The translations under genes were made by a program, and so were the position numbers. A stretch of DNA of 64,000 nucleotides from Leptodontidium sp. MPI-SDFR-AT-0119 (Eukaryota > Ascomycota > Leotiomycetes > Helotiales > Leptodontidiaceae). Positions 37,801-48,985 of this stretch are shown here, piece by piece. Below the pieces are notes generated by a model, which was given only the letters and a program-made list of their open reading frames with translations, was not told the origin of the DNA and did not search any database. The number at the start of each line of letters is the position of its first letter. Positions within the stretch are counted from its first letter, which is position 1. The stretch covers positions 2,232,001 through 2,296,000 of the forward strand of contig JAHLEZ010000006.1 of assembly GCA_020726505.1 (NCBI GenBank). The letters run 5' to 3'.

Positions 37801-38335
37801 ATGTCCGAAGTGGGTCGAAAGTCTGCTCCGGGTCTTGGGAAATAATCCCTTGTGCTTGATGCTGCCCCTCTTCCTGGCATCGCTGCAAATACTAGGCTAG
37901 AGTGGTTCAGGATAGAACAAGTGCTGTACCAATGCAAAAGAGGATATGAGGCTTGAGGTCTTATTGGTGGGATGTGGTGCAGCCTTTATGTCCTCTGTCT
38001 TTCCTCTGTCAAACAAGGGAAGTGACAGATAGCCATCACTTTGCTTTCTGCGGTGAGCGAAACTGTGATTCAAACGAGTGCTGGCTGAAATCGGTGAATC
38101 AAATGAGAGTCCAATCATTCGCTTGATTTTCACATCCCTCTTCTTGGTGAAATTCACACAGTTACTCACATGGGTTGCGGCATTACAGTCACTTTTACAT
38201 TGCACATATACTCGCCATCACTATTTCAGCTTGCCGATAAAATCTCCTTCCCTGTCAATACAAGACCCTTCTACCAGCTGAACACTCCAAGAGCGGTCAT
38301 CCAGCTGAAGTGTTTATATTCGATATCAAAAAATC
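34829..38335. promoter_or_regulatory. Divergent intergenic region, terpene synthase to P450
   Basis: About 3.5 kb lies between two divergent start codons, with no supported ORF. Microsatellites include a CTGGTT-type repeat (about 34973-34993), an ATT repeat (about 35159-35174) and a (CCAA)n array (about 36103-36125). The last is the complement of the TTGG array 7 kb away. If the two genes are co-regulated, their shared control sequences should be here. Confidence 0.45.
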
Positions 38336-40313
38336 ATGATGTTACTCTCACCATTCCAACTCCTTCTCAGCCTAGGAGCCTGCGTATGCATCTACGGACT
38401 TGGCCTAGTCATCTACAGACTATTCTTCCACCCTCTGCGGAATTATCCTGGACCGAAATTTGCAGCTGCGACGAGGTGGTATGAGTTCTACTTCGACTTG
38501 GTAAAAGGTGTTGGTGGTCAGTTCGCATGGGAAATTGATCGGATGCATGACGTTTATGGTGAGCAGCCTCCTTGACCATATTTATATTTTGAACCCTTGG
38601 ACTAATATGAACCTCGAAGGTCCCATCGTGAGGATAAATCCTGATGAGCTCCATGTGAGAGATCCGGAGTGGATCGATGTTCTGTACGCGGGAAATCCAA
38701 CGCATAGAGATAAATACCCCCCGTTTGCTGCCATGACCGGAAATCCGGAAGCTTGTAAGCACCTCCCTCAGAAATGGAAATTGCCTGGCGGTACTGACAG
38801 TCCAAGCCTTTGGAACTGTGGAGCATAGCATCCACAGAAAACGGAAACTTGCCACAAGTCCCTTCTTCTCAAAACGTTCTGTCGCCGACGCAGAACCTTT
38901 GCTCAGGAAACAAGCAGAGAAATTATGCCAGACTTTCAAAGACTCGTACTCAAACAATGAAGTAATCAAACTGCATATCCGCTACCTTGGTTTCACCACA
39001 GACTCGGTGTCTGAATTTGCTTTTGCTAGATCGGATGGATTGCAGGGTAATGTAGATGGGCTGGAGGATTGGGCTGAGACGCTACGGATGGTAGGAGCTG
39101 TCTTTCCGCTCTTGAGACAGTTCCCGTGGATGATCAAGGTGGCCTTGAAATTGCCGCTGTGGGTATTCCAGGTCGTCGTTCCGGTTCTTTCGAGGTTTCT
39201 CGAACTTCACAAGGTTGGTGTTGGAAAATCCCAAATTGAACTCACCTAACGAGTATTTTCTAGGAGATGAAGATCCAAGCCGGAGCCTTTCTCGAGAATG
39301 AGAAATTAAACCCTACCCCACTTGCGGCCAAGAGAACGGAACGACCACCGACAGTCTTTCATGGTATCTACCAAAGTTCTCTGCCAATCGAGGAGAAGAG
39401 CTTGAATCGTCTATCGCAGGAGGGTCTCGTGATGATCGTTGCAGGAAGCGAGAGTACTTCTCGGACCATGATGTTGGCCACTTACTACTTGCTGACGACT
39501 CCATCCGCGATGGAGAACTTGAAGAAAGAACTTCTCGAGGCCATGCCCGATCCATCTGTCGTTCCTCCCGTGAAGGTTCTGGAAAGTTTGCCTTGGCTGG
39601 TATATATCTCTGCCCACAGATCGAAACAACGTCGCTGACAGGACTCTTTAGCAAGCGGTCATAAAAGAGACATTCAGAACATCAGCTGTTTTCACAACAC
39701 GCTTCCCTCTCACTACACCCGAATCCCTGCAGTACAAAGACTGGGTCATTCCTCCTCATGTAAGTAACTCCATCTGCTGAGTTCTCCACAATACTCCACG
39801 TTCCATAGGCTATGGCTCGCAAAACACTTTGAGATCTAACATCCTACACAGACACCCGTAAGCATGACAACCCGCTCAACAATGCACGACCCAACCCTCT
39901 TTCCCTCCCCCGAGACCTTCCTCCCCACCCGCTGGCTCAACGGCAACATCTCCAGCACCAACAAAGACCTCAACCGCTATTACGTCCCCTTCTCACGAGG
40001 AACACGCATCTGTCCTGGTATTGAGTAAGTGCCCACCCATCTCTACCATATTTCCCTTCCACCCTCGCCTCCCCTTCCTTTCCTTTCCTGTCCTTTCCAC
40101 ACAATATCAACTCGGCTCACTACCAATCTACCTCCCAGACTCGCATACGCCGAAATATACATAGCGCTAGCTATGATCATCCGTCGTTTCGACCTGGAGC
40201 TCTACGATACGGATTACGAGCGCGATATTAAAGTGGTACGGGATTGTTTCCTGGGCGAGGCGAAGCCCGGGAGTCAGGGTGTGAAGGTTAGGGTTACGGC
40301 TGTACATTGCTAG
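38336..40313 (+). CDS. Cytochrome P450 monooxygenase
   Basis: Seven exons (38336-38558, 38620-38754, 38801-39213, 39264-39599, 39652-39759, 39852-40024, 40139-40313) encode 520 aa. An N-terminal anchor ([19 protein letters not shown]) precedes the Pro-rich hinge [10 protein letters not shown], which places it on the ER membrane. The I-helix oxygen site is AGSEST (about 317-322), the ExxR is ETFR (375-378), and PERF-like TFLPTRW follows. The heme loop [10 protein letters not shown] carries the thiolate Cys459 and is cut by the last intron just after it. The C-terminal FDLELYDTD is typical. The overall look is of fungal CYP58/65-like clans that oxidise terpenoids and polyketides; I cannot assign the CYP family. 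It stands between a terpene synthase and a glycosyltransferase, so a terpene oxidation role is an inference from position. Confidence 0.9.
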
Positions 40314-42811
40314 ACTAGACTGGAGATATTATATGAAAAGATGTGCGGGGAATAGAAATTAGAAATAGAGGATGGATTTCTGAGGCTGATATCGTATCGC
40401 TGTAGCGCAGATATTCAATAGCAGACAATATTAGCTGTCGATTGGCGGTCTGCGAAGCACCCTAGTAGGCTCCTTAACACTTAATATATATTTTTTCTAT
40501 CTCCATAGCTTTTCAATATCTCGAAGAACTCGTCATGCTTGATTGTTAGAGTGGTGAATCAGCAGCTTTAGGTTAAGCATGGACGAAGCTGAGCACAAAT
40601 AGGCTCGCTTAGCGGCTTTCGCTTGTGACTGAGAGATAAAACAAATGGGATATTTCATGGGTGGAGGCAAGGTAGTCTTATTGCCTGTATAACACGTACT
40701 CCAGGCCACTGACTTACTTAATCGAGGGGAAGTCTCATGATCGTCTATGGATCGTTTATCGACTATGTAGCAGAGGCCTGAACGCATCAAAAACCTTTTT
40801 TTTTTTTTTTGGATAGCCTACGGACGGGGGCGAGAAAACACCCGCCTTTTTCAACGTGATTTTTTTCCGGCTCATCTGATCTCTTAGATCATCCCGTACC
40901 ATTCCAAAGAATGTTTGATCCCAAAAACGTTGTCTGAGCCAATGTTAGGAGCCTTCATGCCCACACGCTAACATTTACCTCTTCGATTGTAAGATTTATC
41001 TTGAGATTCTCACGACTCATCCCTCCTGACCCAGCACTTCCCGCCTGTCTCCATTTTTACGGATAACAGTCACTGCTTGGGCAAATAACGGACTGAATCG
41101 CCAGGCTACAAACAGAGGGAGGCAATATTCTCTGTTTGATTCCCTAATGTACTTCAAATCCTGCGCTTTGGAACTCCATTCTGAGGGCCCGTGCCAACCA
41201 ATCCACAATCAACTTAGAAATTCTGTTCGTCTCATCGTGGGGGTTTCGGCTGCCATAACCCACCAAGAAATCTTTCGGTCAGAAAAGCCAGTTCGTCAAG
41301 AGCGGTCACAGTGTTTTAAGCCACGTAACTGGTTCGATATTGGTTAGTAAATAGATGGTCGAAGTCGATTCGAGCGCAGAGATTGAAAGGGAATTCTGTT
41401 GATACGAAATATCCACTTCAGAATCGGTAAGGGCTCCAGGAAGTCTCAAACAGATAATCTCCTGTGAAGTTTTTATCGTTCTCCCTGTATGGTCAGCAAA
41501 TGTCCTCCTCTGATTTCCTACACATGAAGTTTGCACTTTAAGTGCTTCCGGGTTTGCGTCAAGACTTAAGACCTTCAACTCTATGCACAGGAGATACTAG
41601 GAGTTCTGATTGTTTTTATGCTTGTTTATTTGGTTGCATGATGTGATTGGCGATTTAAATGCTAGCTAGGGAAAGGAAGGCAGACTGGCTGCGCCGCATT
41701 ACCGACGAACCTCCTGCAGATACTCTACATATCTTGAGGTACTTTGAAGTTCTACCAACCGCGTATGGACATACGCCGAGCAATGATTCCAGGGCATCAA
41801 ATCTTAGTTTGAAGATCAAATATGATTCCAAATATTCGGGATTCCCGTTCAACCGTTTCTAGGCTTATTTACGTCAAGGTGGGGGCCGTTTCCGTTCAAC
41901 ATCCGTTATTGGCCGTGTTTACGACTACGTAAGAACTAAGCGAGCCTCGGACTACTATCCTCATTGAGAAGGAACCTGCGAATCTCTTGAACTCATCACA
42001 TCTGATATAATTCGCTCTCTATATTCTCTTTCAGCACTCGGTATACATTATTCCCCGCGTTCTGCAGGTGGGAATGGCAATACCCATATTCAGACATACG
42101 TCACAAAGAAGAGCGCAATGATAGTCACAAGGCCGCTGCTGCCTGGTCATCTTTGGTAAAAATTGGTATGGCTGAAGCGCAATTGTCCCCTCTGTCAGCT
42201 TACGTTTCGGCCCACGTTTTGGGCAATAAATTGGGCCCAGTTGTGAATCCATGGACCTGGGGTCAGAATAGCCTTGCCAAATGTCAGCATCCTCATTAGC
42301 TGCATGTCCGAGAACTGGAGGACAGTTGGGCAGACCCGATGGTCATGCATTCATTGGCTATACGCAGGGCTGAGGCACGTTTGTAGGGCTATGTGCCTTG
42401 CTTGATCTGTCTTGTATCTTACCAAGAGAAGAACGTTAGTCGGGTTCTTATTGGTGAGTGTTTACGACACTGTATAGAGCAAATGACTGATTGAAGCTTG
42501 TCTGCACTAGCGGCTGGTGGAGTTGAGATCTTCGCTGCTTAACGTGGAAGTAGATTCGGAAAGGCCTACTGGGGCTGATATCTTAAAGGTCGCTATCTTG
42601 ACATGTTATTGAATGTGATCTGCTAAGTGTCATTGCAGGAGCAAGGGTCTCGAGTATAAAACTCACCGTTGCGCCTCCATCCCGCTCATCTCCAGATCTC
42701 ATAGACCCCTTCAAGCAAGCGGAAGCAATTCAAAAGCACATTGGTATCTTTTCTTCTGCCAGAATTTTGCGTTTTGAATCTTGTATATCCACTAAACTCG
42801 CATCTTCGATA
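40314..42811. other. AT-richer intergenic region
   Basis: About 2.5 kb with no convincing coding frame. A poly-T run sits at about 40797-40811. The stretch looks like decayed sequence, but I could not align it to a known element by eye. Confidence 0.4.
42655..42660 (+). promoter_or_regulatory. TATA box of the glycosyltransferase gene
   Basis: TATAAA occurs in the context GAGTATAAAACTC, about 157 bp before the chosen start codon and on the coding strand. No other good TATA box lies nearer. This is a plausible core promoter, seen directly but not tested. Confidence 0.5.
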
Positions 42812-44164
42812 ATGTCGGACTCAACGAAACCCCTCCTAGTGATAGGGTCAACACCTGTGTATGGTCACATCATGCCCCTCCGCTCAATCACGAAGCTACT
42901 CATCGCTCGAGGGTACGAGGTGACATTTGTCTCATGCAGCCAATTTCGCCCAGCACTCGAGGAGGTCGGGTGCGACTACGTGCCCATTGAAGGTTACGGC
43001 GATTTCTACGAAGGAGACTTCGAGAGGCTCTTCCCAGAGCGGTTCGATATTCCTCAAGGTCCCTTACAGCTGGCGTATGACTTGGAGCACATATTCATGA
43101 GAGTTATACCCTCACAGCATGCTGCTATGCAAAAAGCCATGAAGAAAGTCTCGGAAGCCAATCCAGGAAGGCCGATTGTGCAGATCACAGAAGGGGTCTT
43201 TCAGGGCGGACTTCCAATCATCAAAGGCGCTCCTGGATTCAAACCCACGGCAACTATGAGCATCGGTGTCATTCCCATGGCTCTGTCCAGCATCGACTTG
43301 CCGCCTTTCGGCCCAGGTCTTCCCCCGGACTCTTCGCCTGAAGGCCGAGCCAGAAACGTAGCCATGACTAAACAGACATGGGAGCACTTTTTGGGTGGTG
43401 TATTGCAGACTTGGAAGGACATGATGGCTGAAGTTGGTGCTGATCCTGGAGATTCGAATCCGTTTGATGCAACTTATTTGTTTCCCGACTCCTACATCCA
43501 AATGTGTATTCCATCGGCGGAGTATCCCCGCAGTGACGCACCAGACTCCATCCGTTTTGGCGGAGGACTACCCAAAGGCTCGCGAGATCCCATGAAGGAC
43601 CCTCCTTCCTGGTGGAGCGAGGTAGTCGACAACAAGGACAAAGACATCATCTTCGTCTGTCAGGGAACCGTGGCACTAAGATACAACGAACTCATCATTC
43701 CAACAATCGAAGCCTTGAAAGACCGCCCCAACACCTTGGTCATCGCCGCTCTAGGCAAGAAAGGAGCTTCTCTCCCAGAAGAGATCCCGATTCCCGCCAA
43801 CGCCAGAGTCATTGATTTCATTCCCTTTGACGATTTGCTGCCGCATTGCGCAGCTTTCGTCACGAATGGCGGGTACGGAGGCTTCCAGCATGCTATCAGC
43901 AATGGAACGCCTATCATCACTGCAGGCGATGGCGAGGATAAGCCCGAAGTGTCCGCACGAGCGGAGTGGTCTGGTATGGGAGTCAATTTGAGGACGCCAA
44001 AGCCTACTCATGAGGCTATCTTGAATGCTGTGGATGAGATCACTTCGAACCCAAAGTACAAGAAGAGAGCAAAAGAGATGGAGGCCGAGTTAGCGACCTT
44101 TGATCCGATTGAGATCATTGTAAACAACATCGAGGAGCTGGTTGCTGCTAAGACCGCCTCGTAA
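42812..44164 (+). CDS. GT1-family glycosyltransferase, MGT-like, intronless
   Basis: A single exon encodes 450 aa. The GT-B fold of family GT1 is visible. The N-terminal acceptor half opens with LLVIGSTPVYGHIMPLRSI, where His19 is in the position of the catalytic base. The C-terminal donor half has IIFVCQGTVA, then the nucleotide-sugar block HCAAFVTNGGYGGFQHAISN and GTPIITAGDGEDKPEVSARAEW. The pattern NGGYGGFQHA differs from the plant PSPG box and resembles bacterial macrolide-type transferases and some fungal enzymes. It lacks the sterol-glucosyltransferase N-terminal GRAM/PH domains. The start at 42812 (MSDSTKP) is preferred over the upstream ATG at 42767, because conserved sequence begins six residues later. 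The sugar donor and acceptor are unknown; glycosylation of the neighbouring terpene product is an inference. Confidence 0.87.
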   Translation: MSDSTKPLLVIGSTPVYGHIMPLRSITKLLIARGYEVTFVSCSQFRPALEEVGCDYVPIEGYGDFYEGDFERLFPERFDIPQGPLQLAYDLEHIFMRVIPSQHAAMQKAMKKVSEANPGRPIVQITEGVFQGGLPIIKGAPGFKPTATMSIGVIPMALSSIDLPPFGPGLPPDSSPEGRARNVAMTKQTWEHFLGGVLQTWKDMMAEVGADPGDSNPFDATYLFPDSYIQMCIPSAEYPRSDAPDSIRFGGGLPKGSRDPMKDPPSWWSEVVDNKDKDIIFVCQGTVALRYNELIIPTIEALKDRPNTLVIAALGKKGASLPEEIPIPANARVIDFIPFDDLLPHCAAFVTNGGYGGFQHAISNGTPIITAGDGEDKPEVSARAEWSGMGVNLRTPKPTHEAILNAVDEITSNPKYKKRAKEMEAELATFDPIEIIVNNIEELVAAKTAS

Positions 44165-44932
44165 GTCGATGCCGGGGTGTTGTTTGGGTTGCAGTGTAAT
44201 GTGGGCGTAACTGGGATCCGAAGCGATTGTTCTTAGACGAAGATATAATAGAGCACTTGATTTAAGATTGTTTTCCAGGCCGATGGTAATTCTTGACCCC
44301 TCGACCGTTGATCTGAGAATGTGAGGGAGGGGGGCGCAGAATCTCACGCACCAGCCTCCCCCCCTATTTGAACGCATGCGGTTATCCTAAGCGATCACAC
44401 CGCATTGCGTACTTAACCCAGTCAATTGGAAACATGCACAAAGCTGACATGTCACACCATTGGCTACCCCCGTATCTCCTGCATCACCGTTCCTGGGGGA
44501 TCTGGGGGATCTGGACGAAAGTGGAAGGTCAGTGGCGGAGAAGCTACCCAGGCGGGCCTGACAGGGGCTTACCAGACTCTCGGGTTGCAACAGACTTCCT
44601 TCCCCTCTCTAGAGATGCATTTGCTGCTTTACACAGCCAAGCTAGTTCTGGAGTGAAACTGATTTGTATCTACCATGGGTTCGTGGATGCCGAACAAAAG
44701 CAGCTCTGGAAGTACGAAAGTGCAAACTTGAGTCGACGCAGAGTGTAAGGTTGACTACCTAGGTCAGGGCGTGCAATGCATCCTACGCCAGCCTCCCACG
44801 GAGACCCAGGGCAGGAAAATGAACTATTTGGTTCTTCCCTCCTCCCCAACTTATGGTGATAGAACAGACCGTTGTCCCGACTCACACTTCTCAGCATTTA
44901 CACTCGCTGTGGCGAATGGTACTATCAGAGAC
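44165..44932. other. Intergenic region before DUF1766 gene
   Basis: The 3' flank of the glycosyltransferase and the promoter of the next gene lie here. A G-rich run and C-rich run (about 44322-44366) could pair imperfectly. The frame of the next gene extends upstream to an ATG at 44819, so part of this may be translated. Confidence 0.35.
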
Positions 44933-46816
44933 ATGGATACCCCAACATCCACCTCCTACTTCAACACGCCAGAAAGGACACGATCAGCTACTTTATCTCC
45001 TTCACCATCAGCACCACCATCGCCTTTCGCTAACTCTCAGCCCCAGTGCATCCACGATATTGGTGTAATCACTGCTCAGCTTCTGAGTGAGGACGGCGTC
45101 ATTCGCACTAAGTGTCTTGCATTATTATACAATGGCAAAAGGCGGTGCAAAGAAAGCTTTAAAGATGCTTCAGGACCAAAGTCTCTCGAAGAAGCAAGAA
45201 AAGTTCTACTGGGAACGGCTCCAATCAGTGCCGAGAAAGTTGGCAAATCTGTGATGAGAATCCTGTTCTGCAAAACACATAATGATTCAAGGAGTTATAA
45301 AAGACTACTCGGATGCTTCTATGAGCAATACCAGTCTTGGACTGGAGGCAATTCACCGGTTGAGCTAGAGTTCTTGAGAGCAATCCGACAAGTTTTCAAC
45401 TTTTCTCTGGTTCAGTCTCCGGAGGAAATCAACACGACGCCATTGCGACTTGCTTCTGATATTCCGCTCAGACCAGCGCCATCAACGATATGCGATGCAA
45501 CGTGTTCTGCCTTCGACCTGAATCCTTCAACGTCAAAAGAAGGAAAAGAAAGAGCAACATGTGAGCCCGAGGTCCGTAGCCAACCTGTGATGGCTGATGC
45601 TGGCGGGGAAGGCCAAGGGGGTGTCGAAATTCAAGAATCGCTTCCTGTGAAGAATGCGATTCGAAGCGACCACCAACCACAACTTGATGAAGACCACGTC
45701 GACTCAGAAACAGTTACCGACCAAGCAGATAGGGAGGTGACAGCTACTACCGTTTATCTTTCGGCAGACATCTTTTCGTTGTCTACCACAGGCTTAGAAG
45801 ACCTCAAGAGTGGAGCAAACGGCGGGCAGAAGAAGGAGCTCACCGGCTGCAAAGATATCCCGGGCATATCTGTCTGCAATGAGTTCGTACAGACCCCACA
45901 CGCCTCTCGTACCACTCGCAATGACGCATTGCCATCGCCATCGCCGGAAGCCAGGTCACAAGAGCCAAGCCTGGTAACGGAACGATTCTTCGAACTAGAC
46001 AGAGAAGAACGCGATACTGGTCTTTGCCGCGCCGAAGGAAGCCCTAAACCAGAGCCGACGTCCGGTAGAAAAACGAGGAATGGGACTCCAGCCCACAAGT
46101 CAGTCAATGCGAATGAGAGAATCCGAGCCATGATCAAGGAAGCCGCGACCAAAGAAGGATACATATATATCCTGAAAGCGCCTCAGTATTTCGCAAAGGA
46201 ACGTCCCGGTCAAATGCCTTTGGTAAAGATTGGAATGTCTGTAGATCCTAATCAGAGAATGAAGGAGATCAAGAATAGTTGTGGTATCGAGGACCTGGAA
46301 AGGGTACTAGATACCGAAGATTCGAGCTGCCGCTATTATTACAAGATCGAGAAGCTTGTTCATGACGAGCTTGCTAACTATGCTCGAGGCCTCGTATGTA
46401 CCGGTGGGTGCAGGTCGAAGAAAGGCATTGAAACGGAACACACAGAATGGTTTGCGGTTTCGGAAACGGTGGCTCTCCAGACCGTGCAGAGGTGGCGACG
46501 GTTCATGGACCAAAATCCGTATGATGGTCGTGGGATCCTGAAAGATGTGTGGAGCAAAATGATCAAGAGGGAAGATTTTCAGCGAGAGGAGGATGAAGAT
46601 TGCGATGAGCATGAGAAGCGACACCGATATTGGACTAGGTGGCTTGATGAGGGTATCAGGGTAGCCGCCGAAGAGGCTGCTATCCGAAATTCTAGTATCA
46701 AAGCTGCTGAATCGCCCATCGTCAAATCATTGAAGCACCTCTTTTCAAGGCTGTTGAAGACCGGACTAGCACATGGATTCCGTCTCCTTCTGGGCACTCT
46801 TTCTTTGGGGTTTTGA
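44933..46816 (+). CDS. T5orf172/DUF1766 (MUG113-like) protein
   Basis: A single exon encodes 627 aa from the ATG at 44933 (MDTPTSTSYF). An in-frame ATG at 44819 would add 38 residues. The C-terminal third holds the T5orf172 domain, a GIY-YIG-superfamily fold: GYIYILKAPQYF, then MPLVKIGMSVDPNQRMKEI, then the basic helix YYYKIEKLVHDELAN and HTEWFAVSE. The first strands GYIYILK and LVKIGMS correspond to the GIY and YIG positions. An N-terminal segment (about 40-125) has spaced Cys/His (KCLALLYNGKRRCKESF and ILFCKTH) that could bind zinc. The middle (about 150-400) is Glu/Ser/Thr-rich and disordered. S. pombe Mug113 is the best-known relative. Nuclease activity is not established for these fungal proteins, so no function is claimed. 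Confidence 0.82.
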   Translation: MDTPTSTSYFNTPERTRSATLSPSPSAPPSPFANSQPQCIHDIGVITAQLLSEDGVIRTKCLALLYNGKRRCKESFKDASGPKSLEEARKVLLGTAPISAEKVGKSVMRILFCKTHNDSRSYKRLLGCFYEQYQSWTGGNSPVELEFLRAIRQVFNFSLVQSPEEINTTPLRLASDIPLRPAPSTICDATCSAFDLNPSTSKEGKERATCEPEVRSQPVMADAGGEGQGGVEIQESLPVKNAIRSDHQPQLDEDHVDSETVTDQADREVTATTVYLSADIFSLSTTGLEDLKSGANGGQKKELTGCKDIPGISVCNEFVQTPHASRTTRNDALPSPSPEARSQEPSLVTERFFELDREERDTGLCRAEGSPKPEPTSGRKTRNGTPAHKSVNANERIRAMIKEAATKEGYIYILKAPQYFAKERPGQMPLVKIGMSVDPNQRMKEIKNSCGIEDLERVLDTEDSSCRYYYKIEKLVHDELANYARGLVCTGGCRSKKGIETEHTEWFAVSETVALQTVQRWRRFMDQNPYDGRGILKDVWSKMIKREDFQREEDEDCDEHEKRHRYWTRWLDEGIRVAAEEAAIRNSSIKAAESPIVKSLKHLFSRLLKTGLAHGFRLLLGTLSLGF

Positions 46817-47370
46817 TGTACTTTGTGAACAATCTGCGAGGGATCAATAGGAGCTACTAGAAGAAATTGTTGAAAGAAATTCAATTTGTGCAATGATAGT
46901 TTCCACTTGAATCACGACTTCTTCCTCTGAGCGACTTCACAAACAACGCTGCAGCATATACAGTCCGTGGAACGTCAATTTGGGAATGTTGCTCAACTTG
47001 AATTAAGTTCTGAACGTTCCTAGAGTTCCGACTGCTGTCTCAAGAAAGAGAGTCATGTCAGGAAGGAAAAGAAAGTGTGGCTAATGGGAGAAGAATTGTG
47101 ATCAAGTGGACCCAAAAAAAGAACACGCCTTGAGTAGTCAATGACGAACAGAACTGTACCTTTGATAAAGACGTACTAGTAAACATACAGACCTGCTCCA
47201 TTCCTTCCACCAATAGCTTCAGACCAGTTGAAACCTCAATGGACATTCAATACGCAGCAAACCCCTCCGTTTTTCACGGGTGTACTTGTATGTCAATTAT
47301 CAGATGCGTACGCTTGACTTGACTTTTGACAGGAATATAGCTGAGACGCAGCTCAAGTCGACACATCTGA
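46817..47370. other. Convergent 3' region
   Basis: The 3' flanks of the DUF1766 and DUF7730-like genes. Nothing recognisable is present. Confidence 0.35.
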
Positions 47371-48241
47371 CTATCCGTTACAGACCACATTGTGAAAGCA
47401 CTGTCGGATGTTCATGATAGGGTAGTCAACCTCAGCCAGTTTAATATAAGAGAAGGCCAGAAGACCAGAGCGACATGACCCAAATATTGCTGCAAGTCCT
47501 ATCTGCAAGTTTTGGCAAATTTTAGGATACCGATTTTGTTCCTCTTGGCTTCCCATGCATTCTCTGTCCTCGTTGACAATGGCCAATGCTCTAAGATCCT
47601 TGACATGTTTTGCCAAAGCCTTTGCAATAATGCAGAAGTCCTCGCTCTCTCTTGTCCTCTGCCCCACATACACATGAAGGGGGTAACCTCCTCGAATAGC
47701 TGGGGAAGGAGGAAATTTAATATGGACAGACCTGATCAAGGCAACCAGTCCTTTAGGAACTATTCGTAAGAATGCTTTCAGACCATCTACATTGACTTCC
47801 GTTGTAGACCCGAATTCGCCGACTCCGAAGAGGAAAATGTTCTTCCGGTAGTACACTTCTGTGGCTTCGTTGTATAGCATCTTGTTGACACGCAGAAGAT
47901 CGGAGAAGCTTTCATGTGGTGGAGATTCTCTGCGACTCAGTATAGTCATCAACGACTTTCTTCTGCGGGCCGAGCAGATTGCGATTGGATGTGGAGAGAC
48001 CACAACCATCTCATATATCATGAGTCGCAATTCTCTGACGCCGAAGACCTGTCAGCCTGGAATATAAAGAGGGATATCTGAAAGTCGAATTGCCGTGGCT
48101 TATCTGAATACTTGGTTGAGATGATGGATGCAACGAAACGATGGTATGAAGAGGGAATTGTACTGACGGTGGTAGTGAGAAAAAACCAACAGGCCTGTTA
48201 CGAGTCCAACCGTTTCGAGTCCGCCTTAGTCTCGAATCCAT
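47371..48241 (-). CDS. DUF7730/2EXR-like F-box-type fungal protein
   Basis: Two exons (48241-48168, 48034-47371) encode 245 aa. The motif FFSLPPELRLMIYEMVVV is produced exactly by removing a 133-nt intron (GTCAGT donor). LPPELRxxIYE is the hallmark of the DUF7730/2EXR-like domain that is greatly expanded in Leotiomycetes and Dothideomycetes. Further support is VNKMLYNEATEVYYRKNIF, the second conserved block (NKxLxxEAxxxxY). These proteins resemble degenerate F-box proteins and have no proven role. The length is short to normal for the family. It is divergent from the Ran-binding gene. Confidence 0.78.
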
Positions 48242-48985
48242 TGTTGGACGCTATGAGAGATGGGATGTGGTTTGATGGGTTGGGCATCGAGGATTTCAAC
48301 TTGGAAGTTCCTGCGATATTGTTAGACGTAGTTCAGACAGCAATTTATGGACTGTTACAACAATGCACTGCCCAGGCTCCAGTCTAAAATCAACGCATCT
48401 GTAAGAGGGACTTTGGATGGATAAGCCTTGGGCTTGTATAAGAGTAGACAAGGTAGGTAGTGGTGCACACGTTGCGGAGAGCTGAACAAGACTCGACCGG
48501 CTGCCGCATGCATCTGCTGATTGGGATAACAGAAGCTTGGAGGCAAATCAATCGAGTTATGAATGAGTGGCTATTGATGAAAGGTTTGAAGCTGTCCAGA
48601 GCACCTCGAGTCGCAGACCTTGATATGTGAATAAACAATGGTGTGGAGTGGAAGAGAGAGAAAAATTCCTTCCAAAAACCTTTGTTGTTGTTGTTATTGT
48701 CATTGTCTCCTTCCTCATCTCTCCTCGCCTAAGGAGAGCACTAGCGCCTCGACCTCTCGCTCCGGCGACCTTTCTGCATCTCTTGTCTTTCAAGCTTCCC
48801 GAGCCGCCTGCCCACGCGCACTCCCACTTGCCCAGTGACTGCCCACCACGACCGACACGAGCCACGAGAGAGGGGCATTGCAAGTGCAAGTGCCAGTGCC
48901 AGTGCAACGGACGGTGCAAACAAATACCCTGCCCTGCACACAACAACAGAAACCTTTTGGATGAGGATCAGGAAGCACCACAATC
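48242..48985. promoter_or_regulatory. Divergent intergenic region
   Basis: This 744-bp region lies between the DUF7730-like and Ran-binding genes. A GTT repeat (about 48684-48698) and a dense Arg/Cys-coding frame near 48,830-48,960 look like leader composition rather than coding sequence. No site is recognised. Confidence 0.35.
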
